A DNA stretch of 64,000 bases from Mycteria americana. Lineage: Eukaryota; Chordata; Aves; Ciconiiformes; Ciconiidae. The DNA is taken from NCBI RefSeq assembly GCF_035582795.1, contig NC_134365.1, positions 133,823,077-133,887,076 on the forward strand, read 5' to 3'. Made by a program: the position numbers and the translations under genes. Every line of letters begins with the position of its first letter. Positions within the stretch are counted from its first letter, which is position 1. The notes beneath the pieces were generated by a model. It saw nothing but the letters and a program-made list of their open reading frames with translations. It had not been told where the DNA came from and made no database searches. Shown in pieces: positions 54,401 to 64,000 of the stretch.

Positions 54401-57400
54401 CAGCAGCTACTGCCTTCCCGTGGTTGTTACTGAGGATACCTTCTTCCCTCTCCTGTTCAGTTCACTTCATCTTGTTTTGGCTTTGAACTCCGAGCACTGT
54501 GGCTTTTGTTGAAGGGAGGAGAGAAGAGGGTTTTGTAGATGCTTTTCAGCATTTCGTATTTCCCTTCCCTTCAAAATACAACTTTCATGCTTCCTGTACT
54601 TCTGTGTTTGGTTTTATTTTGGCACGTGAGTTTCTTAGCTTCATTATTGAACAGCGTTTGTTCTGGTGGAGTTGGACCTTGCTTGTGTTGCGCGTTCTGC
54701 CGAACACCTCCATGAGTCTGCCATCCGTCTGCCACCTATATGCCTGCTTCCTCCTTCTGTTCTGGCTTTACAAGTCTGATAAGGCAGAAACTGCAGGCTA
54801 GCTGTGTGGTCCCCTGCAACAACTGTCTTTTCTGGGTTGTCTTTGCATGTGTTGCCACTTGCAGAACACAAAAAGGTCTTAGAGAATCCAGTCTTTCTAA
54901 TATTACATGTGAGTGATCTGTCTCCAGTAACCTCTAATGTTTATCTTGTAGATTTGTGTAAGAAGATTATATATCCAGACTGTGACATCAAATTCACAGG
55001 CAATGTTTCTTGGGTTGGGAGGACCTCAATGGAAGTGAAGATGCACATGCTGCAGGTTAGTTTCTGTGACTTCTCTCCATTTTATGACAGGCATGGGGTG
55101 CTTCAGGGGCAATTCTGGATGATGACATTAGCAATCTAAAGTGTATTTTCCAGAATAACTGTCTTTGAAGGGCTTGAGACAGCCCTAGTGTTTCAAGACC
55201 AAGACGACATCCAATAGTCTCGGTGCAGCAAGATACTCTGTTGCTGATCTTTCTTTCAAGACATGCATTTTTCTTAACCAGCATTTTGTAATTAAATTGC
55301 AACACAGTACTCCTACAGAAAAAATAGGTGGCTGTGCTCTGCATGTTCTTAAATAAGTTTCTCCCCGCTTTTGAAAAACTTTGTTTTCCTTATACCTTTG
55401 CATTTTACAGATTTATAAATTTTAATGTTGGTATTCAGATTCAGTATTAAATTGTATCTCTTGTGTTCATCTTATCTACTGTGTAGCATAATTTTTGTAA
55501 TAAGTTATTAAATACTAAATAATAGAAAATAAATTAAATGAAGGGTGTAGCTAGGCTACACTAGGCTGGAACCAAAAGGAGTATTAATAATTCAATTAAA
55601 AATCCTTAATATTTCTATTGAATATTTACTGTCAATTCATTAGTTAACTGAAACATTAATTCAGTTATTTAATTATTTAGAGTGACAAAGATACGCTATA
55701 AACACTTAAGTGGTATTAGTGGCTATAATTCAGATAAGCAGGTAAATATTTTTTTTTATTCAGTTGGTTTCCTTAAGTAAAGTCTCTGTAGAAGATTATG
55801 TTACACCTTTCCTCGCGGTGCTGGTATTAGTGGCAATTTGGTATTAGCAAAAAAATGTTGTTTTGGCATTTCTCAGAATAAAGGGTAAGTGGGTCCTTTT
55901 ACAATGCCTGTGTTGATTTTCTCCCCTCCCAGCTGAAAGTAGTAGTTAATAAGCATTCCCTGCTTAATGTTTACATTGCAGAATTCCTGAAACTAGAGTT
56001 TTAGTTTGTGTTATTTCCTTCTCTTTGACCTATTGTGAGAGATCTTGGAAGGGATGACAAAATGTGAAAGTAAACAACATTAACAGTGTGATGGCATAGT
56101 TGATGTCAACTGAATAGCTTGCTAAGCACATTTACAATTTTAGAGTTTAAAAATATAATTGTTTCCTGTCTCTCTTAGCTACATGATGGTGATTACAGCC
56201 CTGTGTTAGATGCAACCTTTGTCATGGTGGCCCGGGATCCAGAGAATAAACGGTAATTTGTAGGACAGGAAAATAGTTTTCAGACTCCTGCTATGGTGAA
56301 AATAGCAAACATGGCAGCTTGCTATGTATGTGTAGAAGCCATATAGTGTAGGTGATAAATAAATGACATAGTCAATGTTTTCTGCTGGCAAGTGTTATTT
56401 TCCTGTGGCAAGCTTCAGAGCATTGATTTCAGCAGTCAGATGATACCAGGAATTGCTGTTAGTCTTGGGATCTGACCCTTTTTGTTAACAGATTTTCCCT
56501 GTGTTTGAATGACTGGCCTGATGAACACAGAATTGAATGAGTGTGCTAGAAACCCACCTGCATTGTAGCAGTTGTTAGAATTAATTGCCTTCTTGCCATT
56601 AAAACAGAAAAGATTTAATTTCAATGGTTAAATAGTCTTTGAGTGAATAATGCCATTAATACCCTGATAGACACGATAGGTGTCATCAGAATAATTAGGC
56701 CTAAAACCTGCTTATGTAAGTAACATGGAACTGATAAGTATTCCCACAGAACTTAAAAAAAAAAAAAAAAAAAAAGTCTTATTTTTCTGGTTTTACTCTC
56801 TCTGTAATTCCTTAGTCATTAAACTAACAGGCTGCTAAGTTTCAGTTTTGGTTTATGACTCCAGTACCAGAAAAATTGGTTGTATTTCTTACTTCTTTCT
56901 TGTATAGCCTGCAAAAGTAATAAACAATTTTCTGTTTCTAACTAGTTTAAATAATTGCCTGTATTTAATGAAGGGGTTTTGCTTGACACAATTATTTAGT
57001 CCTGATAACGTTAGAAGTAGTTACTAGGTTGGTTTCCTTCAGATTTATGAGATTTTTTTAGAACCCATTAACATACTATACATTTAAAAAAACCCTTATA
57101 TTTATGGTTCCCTTTTTAAGGACTTACTTTGCAAAAGAATTACATCAAATCTGATGTAATTATACACTATCAGATTGACTGAGGACAAGCGTACGTGGAC
57201 TTGTGCAGATAGATACAAACTTCAGTGGCTGCTCTTCAAGTCAGCTGGCCACAAGCCAGATGTGTTTTGGAAGCATTTTGTTCATATAAGGAAGGTATTT
57301 ATTCTGTGTGAGGTAGAAAGCTCTCAGAGAGGTACAGGGTACGTTAGGTTGGTTATAGTGCCAGAGAAACATGGTTGTGTGGCTTTTGGACCATAGCAAA

Positions 57401-60400
57401 CTTGCATCTCAGCAGCTTGGGGCTTGGACAGGAGAGCTGATGTAGATGTGTCTTGAGCTGAGGAGAGGGAGAATGAGCTCTGTGATGGAGAAGGAGCTGG
57501 TGTGTCTCCAAAATCCAGAGCTTTAGCAAACCAGGAAAGAGCAGTTTGTTCCAAGCGAAAAGCTCCTCTCTGCATGCCTCTTGTCACCAGCCCAACTAAA
57601 GGCTTGGGGTAGAGCTGAACTGTTGAGCAAAAATAGTACTTGGAAAAATAATAATTGGAAATTATGGGGAAGAATGGCTCTTGAAAATAAACATTTACCT
57701 TGCCTTGTGAAAAGAAATAATTAAATCTTACATAATTAGGTTAGAGTAAACTTACTTGTGCAGTAAAGTAAACATCCAAATTTGTACTCAGGGCAGCCTC
57801 ATATCATCTTTTTAAGTAGTACATGTGGTAAACAGCTTTTGGCAGTTGATAAGGCTGTCATGGGGACATGCAGATTATAAGAACACTTGCTAGCTACGGC
57901 ACTGTGCTCTTTCTATTCCAGGAGGAATGATACCGTTCAAGTTTTGTGTATCTGTTTTAGACTATCCTAGATGATCACATCTTTGTTTGCTGAGTTTCTA
58001 AGCAGCTCTCTGCTTGAATAATCTTCATTATAATCTGTGGGTACAGTTTCAGCTCTTTAAGAAGCATAGATGCATTGCTTACTCTTTCTCAATTATACTA
58101 GATAGTGGTTGGATCACTTAACTGCTTCTTCAGAGTTAAAGCTAATATGATACTCTCTTGGCAGCTGCCACATAACCTGAAGTGTATGTCTTTTCATCTT
58201 GTGCCATGTATGTAAGGAGACATGGAAGACTGTTATAATGTATTCACAGGACAAATTATTATAATGTTTGTAACTTCAAAAAAATTCCTGTCCATAGGCC
58301 AGCATTTGTTAATCCACTCGTTCCTGAGACCCCTGAGGAAGAAGAAATCTTCAAGCAAGGGGAATGTATGTCATACTTCCTGGTAGTATGCACATCTGCC
58401 TCAGGCTCAACTTAATAGCCGGAAGGAAGTAGGCTTCAGAAGTTCTGCTGCTTAGAAATGCTCCTAATTAGTTTAAAATCAGATTTTTGTTCTGTCTCGT
58501 GTGTCAGTAGTGTAAGAGAATTTAAAAGCCTGCTATCACATTCTTGGAAACACTTTGGCTAAACGGATAGACAAGGGCACTCCTAATGTGCTCTGCACCC
58601 CCCCTAGACTTCTCTGTTTGCAGGATGCTTGCTCCACTTCAGACCTGAGTGCAGCACAGGCTTTCCTAATGCTCTGGCTGATCAGTTACCCCCATGGTGG
58701 GTCTGCTGGGTGCATCACAGCTCCTTACCTGGCTGGGTGCCCATGTTCCTTTGGAAAGAAACTCAGAAGGGGGAGAGCAGGGGAAGCAGTGTGTAGCTCC
58801 GTCTTCTTTTGTTTCAAGCCAGAATTTTAAAGCAGAGAATTAGAGAAACATTAAAGACTGAATAAATTGAACAGAAGATCTTTTAAGCTAAAATTTCCGT
58901 CATTGTGGCCTATGGTAATGCGCTCTATCATAAATTTGCGTTCTTGTGCCATTGGCAAAACCTGAAGAAGACTGTTCTGTTTCTTGTTCGATATGTTTTT
59001 CTGTACTTTGAGGGGAATACTTAAGTTTTCTGTAGGAATGGTGGGTGAGTATCATAGTATATGTATAAAAGGCTTTCATCACATTGGTGAGGTAACAGTG
59101 AACTTCTGCCTTATTTCTTTTTTGATGCAGTCAATTCTAAAAGCCAAATTTCTGTTTGAATCGATGGGATTGTGAAGTTACAGCTTTTAGCTTGGGGCGG
59201 GGCGGGGCGGGGGGGGGGGGTGGGTGGGAGAAAAGAGACAGCTGATTCCAGGTTAAAGTCTTCAGAGCCAAGCCAAATGTTGTTTTGTTTTTTTCTTTGA
59301 ACTCTAAAATGATTTTTTTTTTTTTAATGTTTAGTGAACAAGCTGAAGAGGATTGATTTCAGCACTGCTTCCTTACTGAAAATGGCTCCCACGGCAGAAG
59401 AAAGAAACATTGTTCATGACATATTCCTTAATACATTGGACACAAGGCAAGAAGGGGAGGGGTGGAGGAGAACTGAAGTCTTATGAAAGAGAAAAGTAAT
59501 GTGCCTTTTGAGTAGGTGCTTGTAAGAGGGTAGTCTGGAATAAACGCACACATTTTGTTTTCCCATTTCACCATTTAAATTCTGTGGCATTTTATTTGAA
59601 ACACATGTACAAACTTTAATGTGACATCTGCATCTCTTAAAAGAGTCTTCTGTCGTTAAAGAGTTTTAGCTGTGCCAAGATGGTGAAAGCAACAGTTTAA
59701 GCACAAAGAGCTGAGCAAGCTGTTAGGAATAATCTTGAGGAAAAAGGTTAATGATGTTTAACCAATTAAGGGAGTGGAATGGTTTTGCAGCCATGTGACT
59801 TGCACAGTCTAAGAGTTTTCTGCCGTGATATCTAGAAAAAAACCTGTGAGGGCAGGAGTTTGCCATATTTTGACCAGGTAACCTTGCAATGTATTTTAAA
59901 TATAATACCTGACGACATTATATGACGGAGACTGTTGTTGGCATACTTCTCTTATACTTGAGATTTGCGTGAAATCGTCCAATGCCAATGGTGATAGAAC
60001 AATGCCTAATGACATCAGTGCAATGTTGTATTTGTGGATAATTTATGATTTCTATACCTTACTAAGATTATACAATTGTTATTTTCAAAGCTGTTTACTA
60101 AAGCGAGACACACTTTCCCTTAAAATTAGCAGATGTATTTTGTACACGTTCTGTCTGGATTTGAAACACTCAGACCGTCTGCGTGTTTGATGTTGAATTA
60201 CTCTGTTAGCTCATTGTGTGCTTTTAATTCATATTATGACTTAAAAAACAGAGTAAGGCTTTTCTGACAAACTGTGTGCTTTGTGGTTGTGATTCATCTT
60301 TTCTTTCATGTACCTTTCTTGAGCTTATTTATTCACATAAGCTTGAACATTAGCAGAAGTTTTCGAAAGATCAGGACTGTAGGCTTATTGCAGTAACAAA

Positions 60401-62829
60401 TCAAAGTATCACTTTAGATAAGGCTTCAAGGTCAGTTGGAACAGCTTTTAGTGATAGCATTTCTGGTTTCTTGGTTTTTTTGGTGTGTGTGTGTGGGGTG
60501 GTTTGGGGTTTTTTTTGTGGTTTTTTTTTTTTTTTTGTGTGTGTGTCTGCATTTGCTTTTTGTGCATTTTTGACTTGCTGAATTCTGCTAATGTGGGCTA
60601 TAAAGTTTATTTTCTCTTCTGAAGGACAGTGAGTTTCCGGAGTCGTAAGCTACCACCCAATTCAGTGTGGATGGAAGATGCAAAGCTGAAAGGCCTACAG
60701 ATTTGCCATCCTCAGGTATTTTGAAAAATATTAATGAATTACAGAACTTATGAATTGTCTTGTAACACTAGTCAATCCATTATTTTGTTTCAGTTCTGCA
60801 GTCCTTGCAATGTATTTAGATCTTTAGTTTCTTTTGCCATTTTTCTATTATCTGTATGGATTGCCACTTCAAAATAGAAGATTTTTAATAACTTTGTTTT
60901 CTTACCAGACTATTCATTTTGTGTAAAGAAATTCCTTTGCAAAGTGTTTAAGTTAGGCTTCTGGTTGCTGACGCAATTTTGAGTTTTTATCTTATGTTGT
61001 CAAATGAGTCTGATGAGCTCCTGTTAAGTTCACTTGCCTCAGCCATTTGGACTTTTGCATGTGTATTTCAGTAGTGCTTTTTATACATTCAGATGCTGAA
61101 GTCCTGTTAAATACTGTGAACTGAAGTGCAGACTTCAACACAGTGCTTTGAAAAGAATATATGTAATATAGCAGTTTGATTTTTTGTTTCTACATACAGG
61201 AACGGAACATCTTCAATAGGATATTCGGGGGTTTTCTCATGAGAAAGGCATTTGAACTGGGATGGGCAACTGCTTGCAGCTATGGGTGAGTTGTAGACCT
61301 GCAATATTTATATAATCCAGAGCACTGCACACATATACATAGGGCAGGAAGCCAAGGTAACCAACCTAATGACAATCTGAGTAGGAAAGAACTAGTAGAA
61401 TCTTGCAGTATTAGTGCACAGCACTATTTTACTTAGAGCATCTGTTGTGTTTACAGAGAGGTTTGCATCTTGCTCCTTGGAGCTTGGTTTTTAAGCATTA
61501 CATGTCAAGATACAAAATACATCCTTTTTCTGTTTTCTTTTATCTTACCAAGCTATTGAGATTGACTTTTGAAGATACATTTTCTTTCTAACCATATAAA
61601 ATAGACATTCTATCAAATAAATACGGCATTTTTTCATTCCATACACAAGAGGAATGGTTTCTGAACTTCTTCTAGTAACTGCTTGTGCTTAGAAAGTGTG
61701 ACTGAGGTCATCACCCCGCAAAGATCTCTACATAAGTTTCATGCAGCATGCACAGCCTGATTAAAAGTGAAATGTTTTATGTCAGTGCTTGGAAAACTCA
61801 GGCTTAAGCAATGATGGCATGAACATTGCCTAGCAAGTGTTAAGTCGTAAGATACAATAATGATGCAATAATGTGTCCTTAGAGAGTGTGTTGTTTTATG
61901 CGTGAGAGGTTTCCTCCAGTTATTTTTGTGTTGGGTGATGACATAATTCTTTAGCGCTTCCTGTGGCCTGTGTTTAAGAGAGACACCTATTTTCTAGTAA
62001 CCCTTCATTAAAATGCTGACAATGAAATATTTTAATTTGCTCCAAACACCCTTGTTATTCTTGAGAAGAAATTTCTCTTTTTCTTGCTCAGGGGTTCCAG
62101 ACCTTTTATCGTATCCGTTGATGATATCATGTTTCAGAGGCCAGTTGAGGTTGGATCCTTATTACTGCTTTCTGGACAGGTAGGAGTTGATTCCTTTTTG
62201 AAAAGGAGAAAAACTTATGTTTGCTGTAGTCACTGTTAATCACTGATAACGAACAGTGCATTATGAGAGCGTGTGACTTTTCTCGTTAAACAGTGCAATG
62301 AAGTCTGTTACAGTTTTTCAGTGCCAGTGATAAATTACAAACTGTAACTCTTATCTTAACTGCGTAGGTCTGTTACACAGAAAAAAACTACATCCAGGTT
62401 CGAGTACACAGTGAGGTTTATGATGCAGATACCAGGGAGCACCAGACTACCAATATCTTCCATTTTACATTTATGTCAGAAAATGAGGTCCCACGGGTTG
62501 TCCCCAAAACTTACGGAGGCAAGTATGCAATTAATGCATTGTCATCATAACTCTGTAGACAAGACAGCTTTCTTTCTGTTGGAACGTTGGTCATTTTAGT
62601 AGGTGAACTATTGGCATTTGAAGAATTTAACAGGATTTCATGGCAAATCACGTTTATTTTATGCTTTGATGACAGTGTGGATGGCTTCTTAATTTTACCA
62701 TTCTGTGTAGTTGCCCAGCATTGATACTAAGTTACTAACGTGGTTCTCTCTTTTCTCCACCTTATTTCAGAGTCCATGTTGTATTTAGATGGGAAGCGAC
62801 ACTTTGCTGCAATCATGAAAGAAATCTGA
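42004..62829 (+). CDS. ACOT9: ACOT9, mitochondrial acyl-CoA thioesterase 9 (15 coding exons, 425 aa)
   Basis: ACOT9 hydrolyses acyl-CoAs to free acid and CoA in mitochondria. Exons are 42004-42017, 43495-43586, 48201-48246, 51802-51972, 52067-52104, 54264-54347, 54952-55055, 56179-56252, 58298-58365, 59335-59446, 60625-60715, 61200-61285, 62092-62179, 62368-62518 and 62771-62829. All phases agree, giving 425 aa (human about 439). Residues 1-30 are arginine-rich without acidic residues, as in a mitochondrial presequence. Two HotDog thioesterase domains follow, at about 80-205 and 285-400. Landmarks are VRSRLRDIVGASTNW, DATFVMVARD, HPQERNIFNRIFGGF and FHFTFMSE. Introns 10 and 14 start with GC. 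The C-terminus (RHFAAIMKEI) is shorter than the human one. The ATG at 42004 has a good context (ACCATGC). Confidence 0.95.
43495..43586 (+). CDS. ACOT9: ACOT9 exon 2 (presequence)
   Basis: It encodes RLCTMRKLPSVLARTLTSG and on to SVLPDMSE. The acceptor is CTGCCTATAG and the donor GAAG|GTAAAA. It is the least conserved exon, as expected for a targeting peptide; the RLC near the start recalls human RRAALRLC. Confidence 0.85.
48201..48246 (+). CDS. ACOT9: ACOT9 exon 3
   Basis: A 46-nt exon encodes VRSRLRDIVGASTNW, matching human VRDKLREIVGASTNW. The acceptor is a T-run ending in CAG; the donor is GGAG|GTACAG. Confidence 0.95.
51211..51228 (+). repeat. AG dinucleotide microsatellite
   Basis: About nine AG units lie in ACOT9 intron 3, roughly 570 bases upstream of exon 4. 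Confidence 0.85.
51802..51972 (+). CDS. ACOT9: ACOT9 exon 4
   Basis: It encodes RDHVQAMQERKALHTLLAKR, PPRRMKDSYLEVILPLGSQP and EIREKYLNVHNSVR, leading into the first HotDog domain. The acceptor is TTTCTCACCAG and the donor AAG|GTAACA. Confidence 0.97.
52067..52104 (+). CDS. ACOT9: ACOT9 exon 5 (38 nt microexon-like)
   Basis: It encodes RFGRILEDLDSLG, identical to the human block. Only 94 bases of intron separate it from exon 4. The donor is GGAG|GTATGT. Confidence 0.96.
54264..54347 (+). CDS. ACOT9: ACOT9 exon 6
   Basis: It encodes VLICYTHTKQEMQPRSPLSI and VTALVDKI, in the first HotDog domain. The acceptor is CTCTCCACAG; the donor is TCA|GTAAGT. Confidence 0.96.
54952..55055 (+). CDS. ACOT9: ACOT9 exon 7
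   Basis: It encodes NLCKKIIYPDCDIKFTGNVS and WVGRTSMEVKMHMLQ. The VSWVGKTSMEVKM-type block is typical of ACOT9/ACOT10. The donor is CAG|GTTAGT. Confidence 0.97.
56179..56252 (+). CDS. ACOT9: ACOT9 exon 8
   Basis: It encodes LHDGDYSPVLDATFVMVARD and PENK, the end of the first HotDog domain. The donor is ACG|GTAATT. Confidence 0.97.
58298..58365 (+). CDS. ACOT9: ACOT9 exon 9
   Basis: It encodes RPAFVNPLVPETPEEEEIFK and QGE, the acidic linker after the first domain. The acceptor is TCCATAG and the donor GAAT|GTATGT. Confidence 0.96.
59194..59229 (+). repeat. G-quadruplex-type tract (GGGGC repeats and G run) in ACOT9 intron 9
   Basis: Three GGGGC units are followed by a run of twelve or more Gs and then TGGGTGGG. 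The G-rich strand is the sense strand, so the quadruplex could form in the pre-mRNA, about 105 bases before exon 10. Confidence 0.85.
59335..59446 (+). CDS. ACOT9: ACOT9 exon 10, with GC donor
   Basis: It encodes LNKLKRIDFSTASLLKMAPT, then AEERNIVHDIFLNTLDT. It must end at ACAAG|GCAAGA to stay in phase with exon 11 (LDT-R-TVSFRSR, human LDPKTISFRSR). No in-phase GT donor is present nearby. A G-rich quadruplex-type tract lies about 105 bases upstream of the exon. Confidence 0.95.
60478..60548 (+). repeat. T- and TG-rich low-complexity tract in ACOT9 intron 10
   Basis: Alternating GTGTGTGTG and long T runs sit about 80 bases upstream of exon 11. GU-repeat sequences of this kind are typical binding sites for CELF/TDP-43 type splicing factors, but no regulation is shown here. 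Confidence 0.7.
60625..60715 (+). CDS. ACOT9: ACOT9 exon 11
   Basis: It encodes TVSFRSRKLPPNSVWMEDAK and LKGLQICHPQ, entering the second HotDog domain. The acceptor is TCTTCTGAAG. A T/GT-rich tract lies upstream at about 60478-60548. Confidence 0.96.
61200..61285 (+). CDS. ACOT9: ACOT9 exon 12
   Basis: It encodes ERNIFNRIFGGFLMRKAFEL and GWATACSYG. The NIFGG-like turn is the most conserved part of the second HotDog domain. The donor is GG|GTGAGT. Confidence 0.97.
62092..62179 (+). CDS. ACOT9: ACOT9 exon 13
   Basis: It encodes GSRPFIVSVDDIMFQRPVEV and GSLLLLSGQ. The acceptor is TTCTTGCTCAG and the donor CAG|GTAGGA. Confidence 0.97.
62368..62518 (+). CDS. ACOT9: ACOT9 exon 14, with GC donor
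   Basis: It encodes VCYTEKNYIQVRVHSEVYDA and NIFHFTFMSENEVPRVVPKT plus YG. Phase and homology (YG-ESMLYLDG) place its end at GGAG|GCAAGT, a textbook GC donor. The GT four bases later would shift the frame. Confidence 0.95.
62771..62829 (+). CDS. ACOT9: ACOT9 exon 15, coding part with stop
   Basis: It encodes ESMLYLDGKRHFAAIMKEI and TGA at 62827-62829. The human protein continues with about fifteen further residues after the conserved RHF, so the C-terminus here is shorter. The acceptor is CTTATTTCAG. Confidence 0.95.
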
Positions 62830-64000
62830 CACGCACTGAATGCTGCATCAGCAGTGTAGCAGCACGCTGTCTCGGAAAGAGTTGTCGCCAGAGATAGCTA
62901 ACAGACAGGTGCTTGCAATACTAAAAAAACCTCACCCCAAAACAAAACTTCAAACCAAACCCAAACCCCACAACAAAAAATACCTTTTTAGTGCTATTTA
63001 TGTATTTGCATATACTTGGACTTCTTATTCTCTGCTACTAGGATTTGTTGAAATCTACTTTTGCATGCTGATGCTAGGAAAAAAGGCTGAAAAAATACAA
63101 TCCTAAGCGTTAGATAGCTTATCTTTGTCTGCTTTGAGAGATCTCATTATGACTGTTGCTGTCTTGTCACCATCTGCCTTCTTTTCCTTAGTAGCTCCCC
63201 TTTGTGTTTCCCTGTTAAGGGATAGAAGTTCTATCAGAAAAACGTGTGCAATAAGTAGATACACACAGACGAAGCCATTTGACTTACATTCTCGTGTAAA
63301 TTAGGTTTAGGGTCTTATTTTTTTTTTTAACAAGGACACGTGCATCTGGGCAGCAGCATAAGCTCAGAAGTTACTGGTGTGTGCAAAATGTAAAGCAGGT
63401 GTTTCCCATCAGCTGGGAGTTTACAAGGTTTTTGCAGCTTCTGTTTTGGAAGGTTTCATGTTCCCTTGGGAGGAAACTGATTTTTGCAGTGAAATGAGGT
63501 GGCCAGATGGTCTCTTCTGGCATTCTGTTTGTGTACAGACAGTCCTTGCCAGCCTCTTCTAACTTTCTTTTTTTTTTTTGGCTATAACTGTAAGTGAGTT
63601 CCTTAATGAATTACTTCTTATGGCCTGTAGAGTAGAGATCTGATTGGTGAGATTGGGTGGGACTGGGAAATGGCATTGTAGAGCAGAATGTTTTGGTTTG
63701 TTAGGGATTGGGAGCAGGAAAGGTAAAATGCTGCCAAAATGGTAATGGTTATGTTTGATGCTGGAGTTAGGGGTGCAGAGAATCTGTGTTGAGCAGCTCC
63801 CAAGTCAGGTCCTGAATGGTGGGAGGATTTTTATCCCACTGAGGGGTGGTACAGCTAGGGGACAGCCTCCTCATCTGGATTATTTGTCTCGTTCCTTGGT
63901 AGACAGTGATGAAATATGAGTATTGCACAGCTTTAAAGGTTGTCAAGTTTACCTGTGAAGGACAGCATAATTCTCCACCACAGAGGGGACACCACGGTTG
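62830..64000 (+). other. ACOT9: ACOT9 3' UTR and/or downstream sequence
   Basis: It contains an A/C-rich low-complexity stretch at about 62920-62985. No canonical AATAAA was found before the window ends, so the 3' UTR either uses a variant hexamer (for example AATACA near 63096) or continues past 64000. The piece at about 63478-63525 (GGCCAGATGGTCTCTTCTGG) is reminiscent of a CR1 3' UTR remnant but is too short to be sure. Confidence 0.45.

Noticed and set aside
62519-62524. GT donor four bases after the proposed end of ACOT9 exon 14
   Set aside because: Using it would add GCAA and shift the frame before the conserved ESMLYLDG, so the GC donor is required for the main product.

Overview
The window is vertebrate nuclear DNA, most probably from a bird. 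The reasons are a CR1 LINE whose reverse-transcriptase C-terminus can still be read at about 2.4-2.9 kb, a second eroded CR1-like copy at 10.4-10.8 kb, short introns, CpG-island promoters, and the gene set APOO - SAT1 - ACOT9, which matches the conserved block found on human Xp22.11. Almost all open frames over 60 codons are chance. Real coding sequence lies in small spliced exons, which I rebuilt by matching reading phase across every junction.

Layout. (1) 1 to about 12.8 kb, + strand: the 3' end of APOO (MICOS subunit MIC26), with two coding exons (871-978 and 11345-11413) separated by a 10.4-kb intron that carries both CR1 pieces, then a probable 3' UTR to an AATAAA at 12764. (2) About 12.8-32.6 kb: a convergent intergenic gap with no gene I can defend. 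It holds a GC-richer block at 19-26 kb and a small orphan CpG cluster near 29.0 kb. (3) 32.6-35.8 kb, - strand: the complete SAT1 gene (spermidine/spermine N1-acetyltransferase), six exons and 171 aa, with a TATA/CCAAT promoter in a CpG island, two upstream ORFs, and a strong candidate poison exon in intron 3. (4) 36.3-41.0 kb: intergenic, containing an unrecognised 115-codon ORF on the - strand at 39875-40222 that starts beside a tandem 84-bp duplication carrying ZNF143-like motifs. (5) 41.0-64 kb, + strand: ACOT9 (mitochondrial acyl-CoA thioesterase), CpG island, 15 coding exons, 425 aa, and 3' UTR. Two of its 14 introns begin with GC instead of GT.

APOO and ACOT9 both encode mitochondrial proteins (cristae architecture; acyl-CoA hydrolysis). 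SAT1 is the cytosolic rate-limiting step of polyamine catabolism and consumes acetyl-CoA. The three are neighbours by conserved synteny; nothing in the sequence shows co-regulation. The observations most worth checking are the SAT1 poison exon, the two GC-AG introns, and the orphan ORF with its duplicated promoter-like element. I found no wholly new multi-gene system.
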